This document shows positions 17,240-24,717 of a stretch of DNA of 64,000 nt, piece after piece (position 1 is the first letter of the stretch; each line of letters opens with the position of its first letter). Origin of the DNA: Streptomyces sp. A1277 (GTDB lineage Bacteria; Actinomycetota; Actinomycetes; Streptomycetales; Streptomycetaceae); the NCBI RefSeq assembly GCF_004795015.1, contig NZ_SSBI01000040.1, forward strand, positions 1-64,000. Reading direction: 5' to 3'. The position numbers were made by a program, and so were the translations under genes. The notes under the pieces were generated by a model, which was not told the DNA's origin, did not search any database, and saw only the letters and a list, made by a program, of their open reading frames with translations.

Positions 17240-17420
17240 GGGGTTCCGTCCCCAATCGCCGGACGGGCTCAAAGGCGCGCCCCGGCGCTGCGGGCGGGTC
17301 CCGTACGCCGGTTGGCACGATGGCCGCAGAAGCAAGACGGCCCCACCGGGCAGGGGCGGCCCGCACCGCGCAGAGCACCCGCACGAACCCAGCCCGTCCG
17401 GCACTTGAGGACGGAACCCC
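17240..17420. repeat. 181-base intergenic unit with 30-bp inverted ends
   Basis: The left end (17240-17269) and the complement of the right end (17391-17420) agree in 27 of 30 bases. Both read GGGGTTCCGTCC, six variable bases, then GCCGGACGGGCT. The interior has no ORF of note. Similar GCCGGACGGGCT/CAGCCCGTCCGGC pairs are, from memory, scattered between Streptomyces genes. It may be a MITE or REP-like element, and it separates the two divergent promoters. Confidence 0.6.
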
Positions 17421-17443
17421 GCACCCCGGACCGGGCAAGCACC

Positions 17444-17473
17444 TTGACCCCCCGCACCCCCACCTCATACCTT
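17444..17473 (+). promoter_or_regulatory. promoter of the uronate dehydrogenase gene
   Basis: TTGACC (17444-17449), an 18-base spacer and TACCTT (17468-17473). The start is expected around 17480, within the operator-like motif. Confidence 0.6.
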
Positions 17474-17489
17474 GTCCACGCATGTGAAC
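17474..17489. promoter_or_regulatory. candidate operator of the uronate dehydrogenase promoter
   Basis: GTCCACGCATGTGAAC directly follows the -10 box and matches 14 of 16 bases of the site in front of the kdgD-like gene. Confidence 0.6.
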
Positions 17490-17510
17490 CTGATCCAAAA
17501 GGAGACCCGC

Positions 17511-18326
17511 ATGCCCGCCCCAACCCCCCGCACCGTCCTGCTCACCGGCGCCGCAGGCGGCCTCGGCACGCTGATGCGGGAACTGCTGCCCGCCCACGGC
17601 TACGCGCTGCGCCTGTTCGACATGGTGCCGATCGAGGGCGAGCCGGACGCGATCACCGCCGACCTCGGAGACAAGGACGCGCTGCGCGAGGCCGTGCAGG
17701 GGGTCGACGCGATCATCCACCTCGCGGGCATCTCCCTGGAAGCCCCGTTCGAGAAGATCCTCAGGGCGAACGTCGAGGGCACCTACAACCTGTACGAGGC
17801 CGCGCGAGCGGCCCACGTGCCGAGGATCGTGTTCGCCTCGTCCAACCACGCCATCGGCTTCACACCGCGCCCGCAACCGGGCGACCCGCTGATCCCGGTG
17901 GACACGCCGCGCCGACCGGACACGTTCTACGGCCTGTCGAAGTCGTTCGGAGAGGACCTCGCCCAGCTGTACTGGGACCGCCACGGCCTGGAGACGGTGT
18001 CCGTCCGCATCGGTTCCTGCTTCCCGGAGCCGACGTCGGTGCGGATGCTTTCGGTGTGGATGAGCCCCGCCGACGGCGCCCGCCTGTTCGACGCCGCGCT
18101 CACCGCGGCCGACGTGGGGCACACGGTCGTGAACGGCTCCTCGGACAACACCCGCCTGTGGTGGGACCTGACGTCGGCGCGGGCGCTGGGTTACGAGCCG
18201 CAGGACGACTCGGAGCCGTACGCGGCGAAGCTCATCGCGGAGCAGGGCGAGCTGGACCCGGAGAACCCGGACCACGCGCACCTCGGGGGCCACTTCTGCA
18301 CCAATCCGCCGATCTGGCCGCACTGA
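17511..18326 (+). CDS. NAD-dependent uronate dehydrogenase
   Basis: A 271-residue short-chain/epimerase-type enzyme that oxidises D-galacturonate or D-glucuronate to the aldarolactone. The start ATG 17511 has AAAAGGAG seven bases upstream, which favours it over the upstream ATG at 17472 inside the operator. The Rossmann motif TGAAGGLG is at residues 10-17, DIxxHLAG appears as AIIHLAG near 70, SSNHAIGF near 108 holds the catalytic Ser, and FYGLSKSFGED near 137 gives the Tyr-x3-Lys pair. RIGSCFPEP near 165 and the C-terminal NTRLWWDLTSARALGYEPQD are typical of Udh. It acts in the cytoplasm upstream of KdgD. Confidence 0.88.
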   Translation: MPAPTPRTVLLTGAAGGLGTLMRELLPAHGYALRLFDMVPIEGEPDAITADLGDKDALREAVQGVDAIIHLAGISLEAPFEKILRANVEGTYNLYEAARAAHVPRIVFASSNHAIGFTPRPQPGDPLIPVDTPRRPDTFYGLSKSFGEDLAQLYWDRHGLETVSVRIGSCFPEPTSVRMLSVWMSPADGARLFDAALTAADVGHTVVNGSSDNTRLWWDLTSARALGYEPQDDSEPYAAKLIAEQGELDPENPDHAHLGGHFCTNPPIWPH

Positions 18327-18377
18327 GGGCGGGAAAAACACCGGCCCCGGGCGGCGCCCGGCAGGCATGATGCGCTC

Positions 18378-18596
18378 ATGGCGAGACCTTCGGGATTCCG
18401 GTACGAGCAGCACGGCGACGCGAGCGTCACCATCACCCACCGCGGCCGCCCGGCCGGCGCCCTGCGCGGCAGCCGGGCGGAGAAGTTCCTGGCGGAGGCG
18501 GAGGCGGGGGACGCCCAGCTGGTGATGGCCCGCTGGACGGGGGCGTACAAGCACGGCAACGAGCGGACCGCGCGCAACCACCCCAGAAACCGGTGA
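18378..18596 (+). CDS. small conserved hypothetical protein (72 residues)
   Basis: A 72-residue basic protein, starting ARPSGFRYEQHGDASVTITHRGRPAGALRG and ending in Arg/Asn-rich sequence. It resembles small Streptomyces proteins of unknown role in which a short beta-rich part (residues 6-30) is followed by a helix (SRAEKFLAEAEAGDAQLVMARWTGAYKHG). There is no Shine-Dalgarno. A -10-like CATGAT lies seven bases before the ATG, so a leaderless transcript is likely. A GC hairpin (CCGGGC-GGC-GCCCGG) lies upstream and may end the uronate dehydrogenase transcript. Confidence 0.65.
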   Translation: MARPSGFRYEQHGDASVTITHRGRPAGALRGSRAEKFLAEAEAGDAQLVMARWTGAYKHGNERTARNHPRNR

Positions 18597-18697
18597 CATG
18601 AGCTGATAAGTACGGACGGGACAGGCGCTGCGTCCGTACGGGCGAACCCGGCGGAAGGTAAGGGAACGGCAAAGCCGGGTCGTTCGTTCATCCGGAC

Positions 18698-19927
18698 ATG
18701 ACCGCTATGACACCTGGCTCGAACCTTCCGCTCCCCGCCGTCCGCCTGGCGGTCGACGTCGCCGCGCCGGTGCGGCTCGACGTGTCGGGCCTGCTGCTCG
18801 CCGCCGACGGCAAGGTGCGCTCCGACGACGATTTCATCTTCTACAACCAGCCCTCGGGCCCCGGTGTGACCTACCGCTCCGGCGGCGGCAGCGCACCGGA
18901 CGCCATCGTGGTGGACACCGCGTCCGTGCCCGCCGGCATCGAGAAGATCGTCGTCACGGCGAGCCCGGACGGCGCGGGTCAGACGTTCCAGGGCATCGAG
19001 CCGACCGCCACCGTGCGCAACGCGGCCGACGGCAGCGTGCTCGCCTCCTTCACGCCGCCCCGGCTGGGGGCGGAGACCGCGCTCGTGGTCATGGAGGTCT
19101 ACCGGCGCGGCGGGGCCTGGAAGGTCCGCGCGGTCGGCCAGGGCTATGCGAACGGGCTGGCCGGCATCGCCACGGACTTCGGCGTCACGGTCGACGAGGA
19201 GCCCACCGCCACCCCCGCCCCGGCGGCCCCCGTCGCAGCCCCGGCACCGCCCGCCCCCGTCGCAGCCCCGGCGGACCCGCGCATCGCGCCCCCGCCGCCG
19301 GCCGCGCCCCCGACTCCCCCGGCGGCTCCCGCCGCCCCCGCCACTCCCGGCAGGATCAGCCTCGACAAGGGCCGGGTCAGTCTGCGGAAGAACGAGACGG
19401 TGTCGCTGGTCAAGGCCGGGCGGCCGCTGCTGTCCCGGGTGAAGATGGGCCTCGGCTGGGAGCCCGCGTACCGCGGCAAGGACATCGACCTGGACGCCTC
19501 GGTCATCGCGTACGGGCCCCGGCGCAACCACCTGGACAGCTGCTACTTCGGCAAGCTGTCCATCCTGGACGGCGCGATCAAGCACTCCGGGGACAATCTC
19601 ACCGGCGAGGGCGAGGGGGACGACGAGGTGATCGTCGTGGACCTGGGCCGGATTCCCCAGGAGGCGACCGGCCTGGTGTTCACGGTCAACTCGTTCACGG
19701 GCCAGAAGTTCACCGAGGTGGCCAAGGCGTACTGCCGGCTGGTCGACGCGGCGACGGACGAGGAGCTGGTCCGCTTCGATCTGACGGGGGCCGAGCCGCA
19801 GACGGGCGTGATGATGGCCAAGCTGATCAGGCAGTTCACCGGGGAGTGGGAGATGACCGCGCTGGGCGACTTCGTGAAGTCGCGCACCGTCCGCGGCATG
19901 GTCAAGCCCGCCGCCCAGGCCCTGTAG
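18698..19927 (+). CDS. TerD-family protein with two TerD domains
   Basis: A 409-residue cytoplasmic protein of the tellurite resistance/stress TerD family. Domain 1 spans about residues 10-165 (LDVSGLLLAADGKVRSDDDFIFYNQP is the conserved TerD core with acidic Ca ligands). Residues 165-218 are an Ala/Pro linker. Domain 2 runs from about 220 to the end, with GLGWEPAYRGKDIDLDASVIAYG and HSGDNLTGEGEGDDE, again with Asp/Glu clusters that bind Ca2+ in TerD proteins. The two-domain arrangement recalls TerA-like members. These proteins are linked to tellurite, phage and membrane-stress responses, but the exact role here is unknown. ATG 18698 was chosen; ATG 18707 is also possible. Confidence 0.88.
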   Translation: MTAMTPGSNLPLPAVRLAVDVAAPVRLDVSGLLLAADGKVRSDDDFIFYNQPSGPGVTYRSGGGSAPDAIVVDTASVPAGIEKIVVTASPDGAGQTFQGIEPTATVRNAADGSVLASFTPPRLGAETALVVMEVYRRGGAWKVRAVGQGYANGLAGIATDFGVTVDEEPTATPAPAAPVAAPAPPAPVAAPADPRIAPPPPAAPPTPPAAPAAPATPGRISLDKGRVSLRKNETVSLVKAGRPLLSRVKMGLGWEPAYRGKDIDLDASVIAYGPRRNHLDSCYFGKLSILDGAIKHSGDNLTGEGEGDDEVIVVDLGRIPQEATGLVFTVNSFTGQKFTEVAKAYCRLVDAATDEELVRFDLTGAEPQTGVMMAKLIRQFTGEWEMTALGDFVKSRTVRGMVKPAAQAL

Positions 19928-19942
19928 CCACCGGGAACGTCT

Positions 19943-19975
19943 TCAGGGGCCCCGCGCGGTCGGCGGGGCCCCTGA
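19943..19975. terminator. hairpin terminator after the TerD gene
   Basis: TCAGGGGCCCCGC and GCGGGGCCCCTGA form a perfect 13-bp stem around a 7-base loop, 15 bases past the TerD stop and 31 bases past the stop of the convergent small gene. It can serve both. Confidence 0.8.
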
Positions 19976-20006
19976 GGACGGTCGGCGGAAGAGGTGCGGG
20001 GCCCTA

Positions 20007-20237
20007 TCAGAGCTTGGTCAGCTTGGAGTAGGGGCTCAGGATTCTGCCCTGGCGCCCCGAGAAGTCGATGAGTACCGCGTCGTTGTCGCCCTCGACCGCA
20101 AGGACGCGTCCGAGGCCGAACTGGTCGTGCGAAACCCTGTCGCCCACATCGAACAATTCGACCGGTGGGGCCGCCTGGGCCGGGCGGTTGAAGGGACTGG
20201 AAGGCAGGTGGCGCCGGGATCCGGCTGACTGTTTCAT
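20007..20237 (-). CDS. small Tudor-like protein resembling the PcrA/UvrD C-terminal domain
   Basis: A 76-residue protein. The second half, GDRVSHDQFGLGRVLAVEG followed by AVLIDFSGRQGRIL, matches the small beta-barrel (Tudor/SH3-like) segment that ends PcrA/UvrD helicases and binds RNA polymerase. The first half is basic and Pro/Ser-rich. As a free-standing protein it is probably a nucleic acid- or polymerase-associated factor; this is inference. The GC hairpin at 19943-19975 follows its stop. No frame disruption is seen, so it looks like a stable small gene rather than a helicase remnant. Confidence 0.7.
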   Translation of the reverse strand: MKQSAGSRRHLPSSPFNRPAQAAPPVELFDVGDRVSHDQFGLGRVLAVEGDNDAVLIDFSGRQGRILSPYSKLTKL

Positions 20238-20342
20238 TACCTTGAGTATGCGCCTCGGGAACGCCCGACGCCATGCCCTGCCACCTCCGGGGCCCCACCG
20301 ATACCGGATTGGTAATCAGGGAGTCCGGTCCCGGCCGCCTCC

Positions 20343-20356
20343 CGGAAGCGCTTCCG
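20343..20356. repeat. palindrome CGGAAGCGCTTCCG
   Basis: A perfect 14-bp palindrome 33 bases beyond the PhoX stop and 106 bases upstream of the small Tudor-like gene. It has a LacI-like AAGCGCTT centre, but its place also fits a weak terminator. Role undecided. Confidence 0.4.
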
Positions 20357-20388
20357 CCCAAGCGCCACCGGGCCGCAAGCCCCTACCG

Positions 20389-21897
20389 CTACCGGTTGGG
20401 CTGGCGCTTCCACGGGCCGGTGATGGCGACCATGATCCCCGGCGTCTGGATGTTGGCGTACAGCGTCCTGCCGTCCGGCGAGAACGTGACGCCGGTGAAC
20501 TCGCTGTACTCCGGCTCCGCCTCGGTGCCGAGGTTCAGCTCGTTGCGCGCGATCGGGTAGGTGCGGCCGCTCTCGGTCGCCCCGAAGAGGTGCTGGACGC
20601 CCTCGCCGTCCTCGGCGATGACCAGGCCCCCGTACGGCGAGACGGTGATGTTGTCCGGGCCGTCGAAGGCGCCGTCCTCGGACGGGTCGGGGTTGACACC
20701 GAGGAGCACCTTCAGGGTCAGCGTGCGGCGCTTCGGGTCGTAGAACCAGACCTGGCCGTCGTGCTGGACGGGGCTCTCGTCCCGGGCGAACGAGGAGACG
20801 ATGTAGACGCCGCCGTCGCCCCACCACATGCCTTCCAGCTTGCGGGCACGGGTGACCTCCTTGTCGCCGAACTGCTTGCGCACCGAGACGCTCCTGGCGT
20901 CGCGGTCGGGCACGTCGACCCAGTCCACGCCGTACACGGTGCCGATCTCCGTGGCCCGGGAGAGGTCGTCGACGAACGTGCCCCGCCTGTCGAAGCACCT
21001 GGTGGCCTGGAGCACCCCGGCGTCGTCGGCGAGGGTGCGCAGCTTGCCGCGGCCGTGCCGGAAGCCGTGCGGCGGGACCCAGCGGTAGAGCAGCCCGTTG
21101 GGGCCGGCCGCGTCCTCGGTGAGGTAGGCGTGGCCCTGCTTGGGGTCGATGACGACCGCCTCGTGCGCGTACCGGCCGAAGGCCCTGATGGGGCGCGGGG
21201 AGCGGTTGGCGCGCCTGTCGTAGGGGTCGACCTCGAAGACGTAGCCGTGGTCCTTGAGCAGGCCGTTCTTGCCGGCCCTGTCCTCGGTCTCCTCGCAGGT
21301 GAGCCAGGTGTCCCACGGGGTGGCGCCGCCGGCGCAGTTGGTGGAGGTGCCGGCGATGCCGACCCACTCGGCGGTGCGGCCGTCGCGGCGGGTCTCCACG
21401 ACGGTGCAGCCGCCGGCCGCGACGGGGTCGTAGACGAGGCCGTCGGTGAGCGGTACCGGGTGTTCCCAGTCGGCGCGGGTGCCGCTCAGCTCGTGGTTGT
21501 TCACCAGCAGCGTCACGCCGCGCGCGCCCTCGAAGGCGGCCGTGCCGTCGTGGTTGGAGGGCGTGTACTCGCCGGACTCCAGCCTGGTGACACCGCAGTG
21601 CGTGATGATCTTGTACGAGAATCCGGCGGGCAGCGCGAGTATGCCCTTCGGGTCGGGGCGCAGCGCCCCGTATCCGGGCTCGCGGCCGTGGCCGTGGCCG
21701 TCGTGTCCGTGGCCGTGGCCGTCGTGTCCGTGGCCGTCGTGTCCGTGGCCGTGGCCGTCGTGTCCGTGGCCGTGCTTGGGGTCCCCGGCGGCGAGGGCGC
21801 CGGGCGCGGTGGCCAGCGCGGCGACGGTTCCGGTGAGGGCGATGCCGGCACCGGTGAGGGCGGACTGTGTGGTGAATTCCCTGCGCGTGAAGGCCAT
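20389..21897 (-). CDS. PhoX-type (DUF839) secreted phosphatase
   Basis: A 502-residue extracellular protein of the PhoX/DUF839 family, Ca2+/Fe-dependent alkaline phosphatase-like enzymes with a beta-propeller. The twin-arginine signal is TRREFTTQSALTGAG, ending near residue 37, so the folded metalloprotein is exported by Tat. After it comes a striking His/Gly/Asp repeat (residues about 40-70). Family segments include VLALPAGFSYKIITHCG, LLVNNHELSG, NCAGGATPWDTWLTCEE with its conserved Cys and Glu, and GHAYLTEDAAGPNGLLYRW. ATG 21897 is preferred because AGGAG stands six bases before it; GTG 21900 adjoins. Two GTTCACC units upstream suggest PhoP control. Confidence 0.87.
   Translation of the reverse strand: MAFTRREFTTQSALTGAGIALTGTVAALATAPGALAAGDPKHGHGHDGHGHGHDGHGHDGHGHGHDGHGHGREPGYGALRPDPKGILALPAGFSYKIITHCGVTRLESGEYTPSNHDGTAAFEGARGVTLLVNNHELSGTRADWEHPVPLTDGLVYDPVAAGGCTVVETRRDGRTAEWVGIAGTSTNCAGGATPWDTWLTCEETEDRAGKNGLLKDHGYVFEVDPYDRRANRSPRPIRAFGRYAHEAVVIDPKQGHAYLTEDAAGPNGLLYRWVPPHGFRHGRGKLRTLADDAGVLQATRCFDRRGTFVDDLSRATEIGTVYGVDWVDVPDRDARSVSVRKQFGDKEVTRARKLEGMWWGDGGVYIVSSFARDESPVQHDGQVWFYDPKRRTLTLKVLLGVNPDPSEDGAFDGPDNITVSPYGGLVIAEDGEGVQHLFGATESGRTYPIARNELNLGTEAEPEYSEFTGVTFSPDGRTLYANIQTPGIMVAITGPWKRQPNR
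21682..21775 (-). repeat. in-frame repeats coding for a His/Gly/Asp tract in PhoX
   Basis: Runs of GTCGTGTCCGTGGCCGTGGCC-like units and shorter GTCGTGTCCGTGGCC forms. On the coding strand they give HGHGHDGHGHD-type peptide, which could bind metal. Such tracts vary in length by slippage. Confidence 0.7.
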
Positions 21898-21965
21898 CAC
21901 GTACTCCTGCTGCTACGGGGGCGTGCTGTTGACGGCCTCACCGTTGCGCCCGTGCCCCAACACCA

Positions 21966-22006
21966 GGTGAACCGACGACGGCTTCGGGGCGATCCTTTCG
22001 GTGAAC
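21966..22006 (-). promoter_or_regulatory. candidate PHO box (PhoP site)
   Basis: On the minus strand, GTTCACCTGG (21972 downward) and GTTCACCGAA (22006 downward) match the 11-base direct repeat unit bound by PhoP in Streptomyces. Their starts are 34 bases apart, close to three units. The two units in between are weak. Confidence 0.4.
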
Positions 22007-22100
22007 ATCGGCGCGGGCGGGGCGGGCGGCCCGTCTCCGGCCGCCCGCCCCTCACGCCTCCCCGCCCCTCACGCCTCCCGGGCCCTCTTCGCGGCAGGCC

Positions 22101-23603
22101 CTAGTCGGCCGAGCCGCCGCGCGAGCGGGCCTTGAACGCGGCCTTGCGGGCGTCCTTGGCCTGCTTCTTGTCGCTGTGCAGCCGCCCCATCGCCTCCAGC
22201 ACGTCCGCGGTCGCCGGGTGGTCGACCCGCCACGCCTCCTCGAAGAAGCCGCTGTGCTGGCCGGACAGCCCCTCGACCAGGTCTTGGAGCTCGTCGAGGT
22301 CGCCGTCCGCCTCCAGTTGGGCGGCGATCGTGTCGATGGCGAGCCAGAAGATCATCGCCTCGGAGGGTGCGGGGACGTCGGCCGCGCCGCGTTCCGCCAG
22401 CCAGACCCGGGCCAGGCCGCCGAGTTCGGGGTCGCCGAGCACCGCGCGTACAGCCGGTTCCGCCTCGGCGCCGACCAGGGCGAGCGCCTGCTGGCAGTGC
22501 AGCCGGCGCAGGGGGGCCAGGGGATCCTCGCCCCGGGCCGCGTCCAGGAGCTCGGCGGCGGCGCCGTCGGAGCCGCGGCGGGTCAGCCACAGCTGGATTT
22601 CAGCGCGGGCGGCCGCCTCCGGGTAGTAGGCGACGCCGCCGAGGAGCGTGTCGGCGCCCTTGTCCGCGAGGTCGCCGATGGCCGGGGCCTCCACCCCGGC
22701 CTCCAGCATGCGGGCGCGGATGCCGTAGATGCCGAGGGGGGTCAGCCTGACCATGCCGTACCGGGTGACGTCCTCGTCGTCGGCGGGGGACGCGGTCTCC
22801 TCGCCCTCCTCCACGAGCAACGCCTCGTCCACCGGGTGGTATTCGACGATGCCGATGGGTTCGAGGACGCGGAACTGGTCGTCCAGGCGCATCATCGCGT
22901 CCGAGACCTGCTCCAGGATGTCGTCGGTGGGCTCGCCCATGTCGTCGGGGACGATCATCGAGGCGGCGAGCGCGGGCAGCGGCACGGGCGAACCGTCCGC
23001 CCCCTCGCCGACGGTGAGCAGGTAGAGGTTGCCGAGGACCCCGTCGAGGAATTCCGCCTCCGTCTCCGGGTCCCAGTCCAGCGCGTCGAAGTCGATCGAG
23101 CCGTCCTCGCCGACGAGGTCCGCGAAGTCGTCGAAGAGGGGCGCGGTGGCGTCGGCGTGCGCGGCCTCCAGGCCGTCGAGCCAGATCGCCAGGACGTCGG
23201 CCGGTGAACCGCCGGTGAGCAGCGCCAGGTTCTCCCCCGCGGTGACGGTCCCGTGCGCGTCCTCGCCTGCGGCTTCCTCGTCGTCCTCGTCCGGGCCGTT
23301 CTGCGGACCGTCCTCCTCCGGGGAGGGGTCCTCGACCTCGACCAGTCCGGTGTCGACGGCGAGCCGCCACGCCTCGCTGGCCTCCGCCGCGCCGTCCTCG
23401 TCGGGCGTGAGGCCGAGGTGCTCGGCGGCGGCGGGCAGTTGTGCGTCGGCGAGTTCGCCGCCGGCCCCGACCCTGGTGTCCGGGCCGGCCCAGCGGGCGA
23501 GCCGTGCGGCGCGGGCGAGCAGCGGCGCGGCAAGCGCGTCCCGTGCCAGCTCCGCCTCGGTGTGCAGCAGGGCCGGCGGCAGGGTCGGGCGCTCTGCGGA
23601 CAT
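22101..23603 (-). CDS. conserved hypothetical protein (500 residues, acidic)
   Basis: A 500-residue soluble protein with no signal peptide, very Ala/Leu/Glu/Asp-rich. ATG 23603 has GAGGAGA seven bases upstream. Residues 100-125 are an acidic linker (EDPSPEEDGPQNGPDEDDEEAAGED). The rest looks helical, with HEAT-like leucine spacing towards the C-terminus (LRRLHCQQALALVGAEAEPAVRAVLGDPELGGLARVWL) and a basic end with Lys and Arg. Related Streptomyces proteins are annotated only as hypothetical. The central part LEPIGIVEYHPVDEAL and VRLTPLGIYGIRARML suggests a winged-helix-like fold, but this is uncertain. The gene stands alone, with long intergenic regions on both sides. Confidence 0.7.
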   Translation of the reverse strand: MSAERPTLPPALLHTEAELARDALAAPLLARAARLARWAGPDTRVGAGGELADAQLPAAAEHLGLTPDEDGAAEASEAWRLAVDTGLVEVEDPSPEEDGPQNGPDEDDEEAAGEDAHGTVTAGENLALLTGGSPADVLAIWLDGLEAAHADATAPLFDDFADLVGEDGSIDFDALDWDPETEAEFLDGVLGNLYLLTVGEGADGSPVPLPALAASMIVPDDMGEPTDDILEQVSDAMMRLDDQFRVLEPIGIVEYHPVDEALLVEEGEETASPADDEDVTRYGMVRLTPLGIYGIRARMLEAGVEAPAIGDLADKGADTLLGGVAYYPEAAARAEIQLWLTRRGSDGAAAELLDAARGEDPLAPLRRLHCQQALALVGAEAEPAVRAVLGDPELGGLARVWLAERGAADVPAPSEAMIFWLAIDTIAAQLEADGDLDELQDLVEGLSGQHSGFFEEAWRVDHPATADVLEAMGRLHSDKKQAKDARKAAFKARSRGGSAD

Positions 23604-23869
23604 CAGGGGGTCTCCTCGGAACAGGGGGGCGTGGCGGCCGCCGGGATGCGGCACCGGGTGCGTACCGGGCCGGGCGGCTCAGGACGTGTTCCGCGAGGGT
23701 CTCCGCCCGTCCGGAGGGTGTCGCACAGCGGACGGGACATACGGAACACGGCCTAAGCCTAGACGCATTTCGCCGCGTGCCGGCCGGAATGCGGGCACGG
23801 CCGCCGGTGCCCGGTGCGGGGCGCGGGTGCGCTGCCGGTGCCGCGGACGGCCGTGCCAGAGTCCGGGGC

Positions 23870-24288
23870 GTGAATCTGCGTACCGCCACCCGCTCGGACC
23901 TGCCCGCCGTGCTCGCCCTGCTGGCCGACGAGGACGTGGTGGTGGACCCCGCGTCGGTCGTCGTCGGTGAGGCGTACGAGAAGGCGTTCGCCGACATCGT
24001 GAGCGACGCGCGCAACGAGATCCTGATGCTGGAGGACGGCGGGACGGTGGTGGGCTGCCTCCAGGCCACGTACATCCCGGGGCTCGGACGCGACGGCGCG
24101 GAGCGGGCGCTTATCGAGGCCGTGCGGATCAGGGCGGACCGGCGGGGCGGCGGGCTCGGGCGGCAGCTGATGGAGCGGGCGGTCGAGCGGGCCCGGCTGC
24201 GGGGTTGCGCACTGGTGCAGCTGACCAGCAGCCGGCGCCGGACGGACGCGCACCGCTTCTACGCGTCGCTGGGGTATCCACCTGCTGT
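23870..24288 (+). pseudogene. GNAT acetyltransferase interrupted by an IS607-type remnant (5' part)
   Basis: A GNAT N-acetyltransferase reading from GTG 23870. It has NLRTATRSDLPAVLALLADED at the start, ILMLEDGGTVVGCLQATYIPGL in the core strands and IRADRRGGGLGRQLMERAVERARLRGC as the acetyl-CoA loop (R/Q-x2-G-x-G form). It ends HRFYASLGY at 24269-24277. There the expected tail is missing, and the reading continues into foreign sequence and stops at TGA 24299-24301. The lost tail TASHEGFKLAL is found at 24721-24756, behind the inserted DNA. Removing 24275-24717 would restore LGFTASHEGFKLAL and the stop. A product may still be made, but the last beta strand is gone, so activity is doubtful. GNAT substrate unknown. 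Confidence 0.8.
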
Positions 24289-24717
24289 TCCTCAGAGTTG
24301 AGGGAGTGAGCGTAACCACGTCTGAGTGAGTGTCGTTCTCAGGGCGTGAATCTGACGGAGTGGGCGAGGACGCAGGGTGTGCATCCGCAGACCGCGTATC
24401 GGTGGTTCCGTGAGGGAACGTTGCCGGTGCCGGCTCAGCGGGTCGGACCGCGAACAATCCTGGTGAACGTGGACGCGAACACCGCGTCTGGGGCCATTGG
24501 CGGAGTGGGTCTGTATGCCCGCGTGCCCTCGCACGACCAGAAGAGCGATCTGGAGCGCCAGGTCGCCCGGCTGTCGGCGTGGGCGGCGAAGGCCGGTCAC
24601 CGGGTCGTTCGGGTCGAGGCAGAGATCGCCTCCGGGACGAACGGCTGCCGCCCCAAGGCCCGGCGCCTGCTGGCCGATCAGCACGTGACCTGCGTGGTGG
24701 TGGAGCACAAGGACCGG
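24275..24717 (+). mobile_element. 443-base remnant of an IS607-type element
   Basis: The ends are GG at 24273-24274 and GG at 24716-24717. IS607 elements insert between two G residues without duplicating the target, and excision at these GG cores exactly restores the acetyltransferase frame. The interior carries only the first about 125 codons of a tnpA-like serine recombinase. tnpB and the true right end are absent, so this is a deletion derivative. Confidence 0.75.

Noticed and set aside
20343..20356. Promoter operator for phoX
   Set aside because: The palindrome lies behind the phoX stop, not in front of its start; it could at most affect the small gene at 20007-20237.
21682..21775. CRISPR-like repeat array
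   Set aside because: The repeats are in frame inside phoX, of variable length, and there are no spacers.
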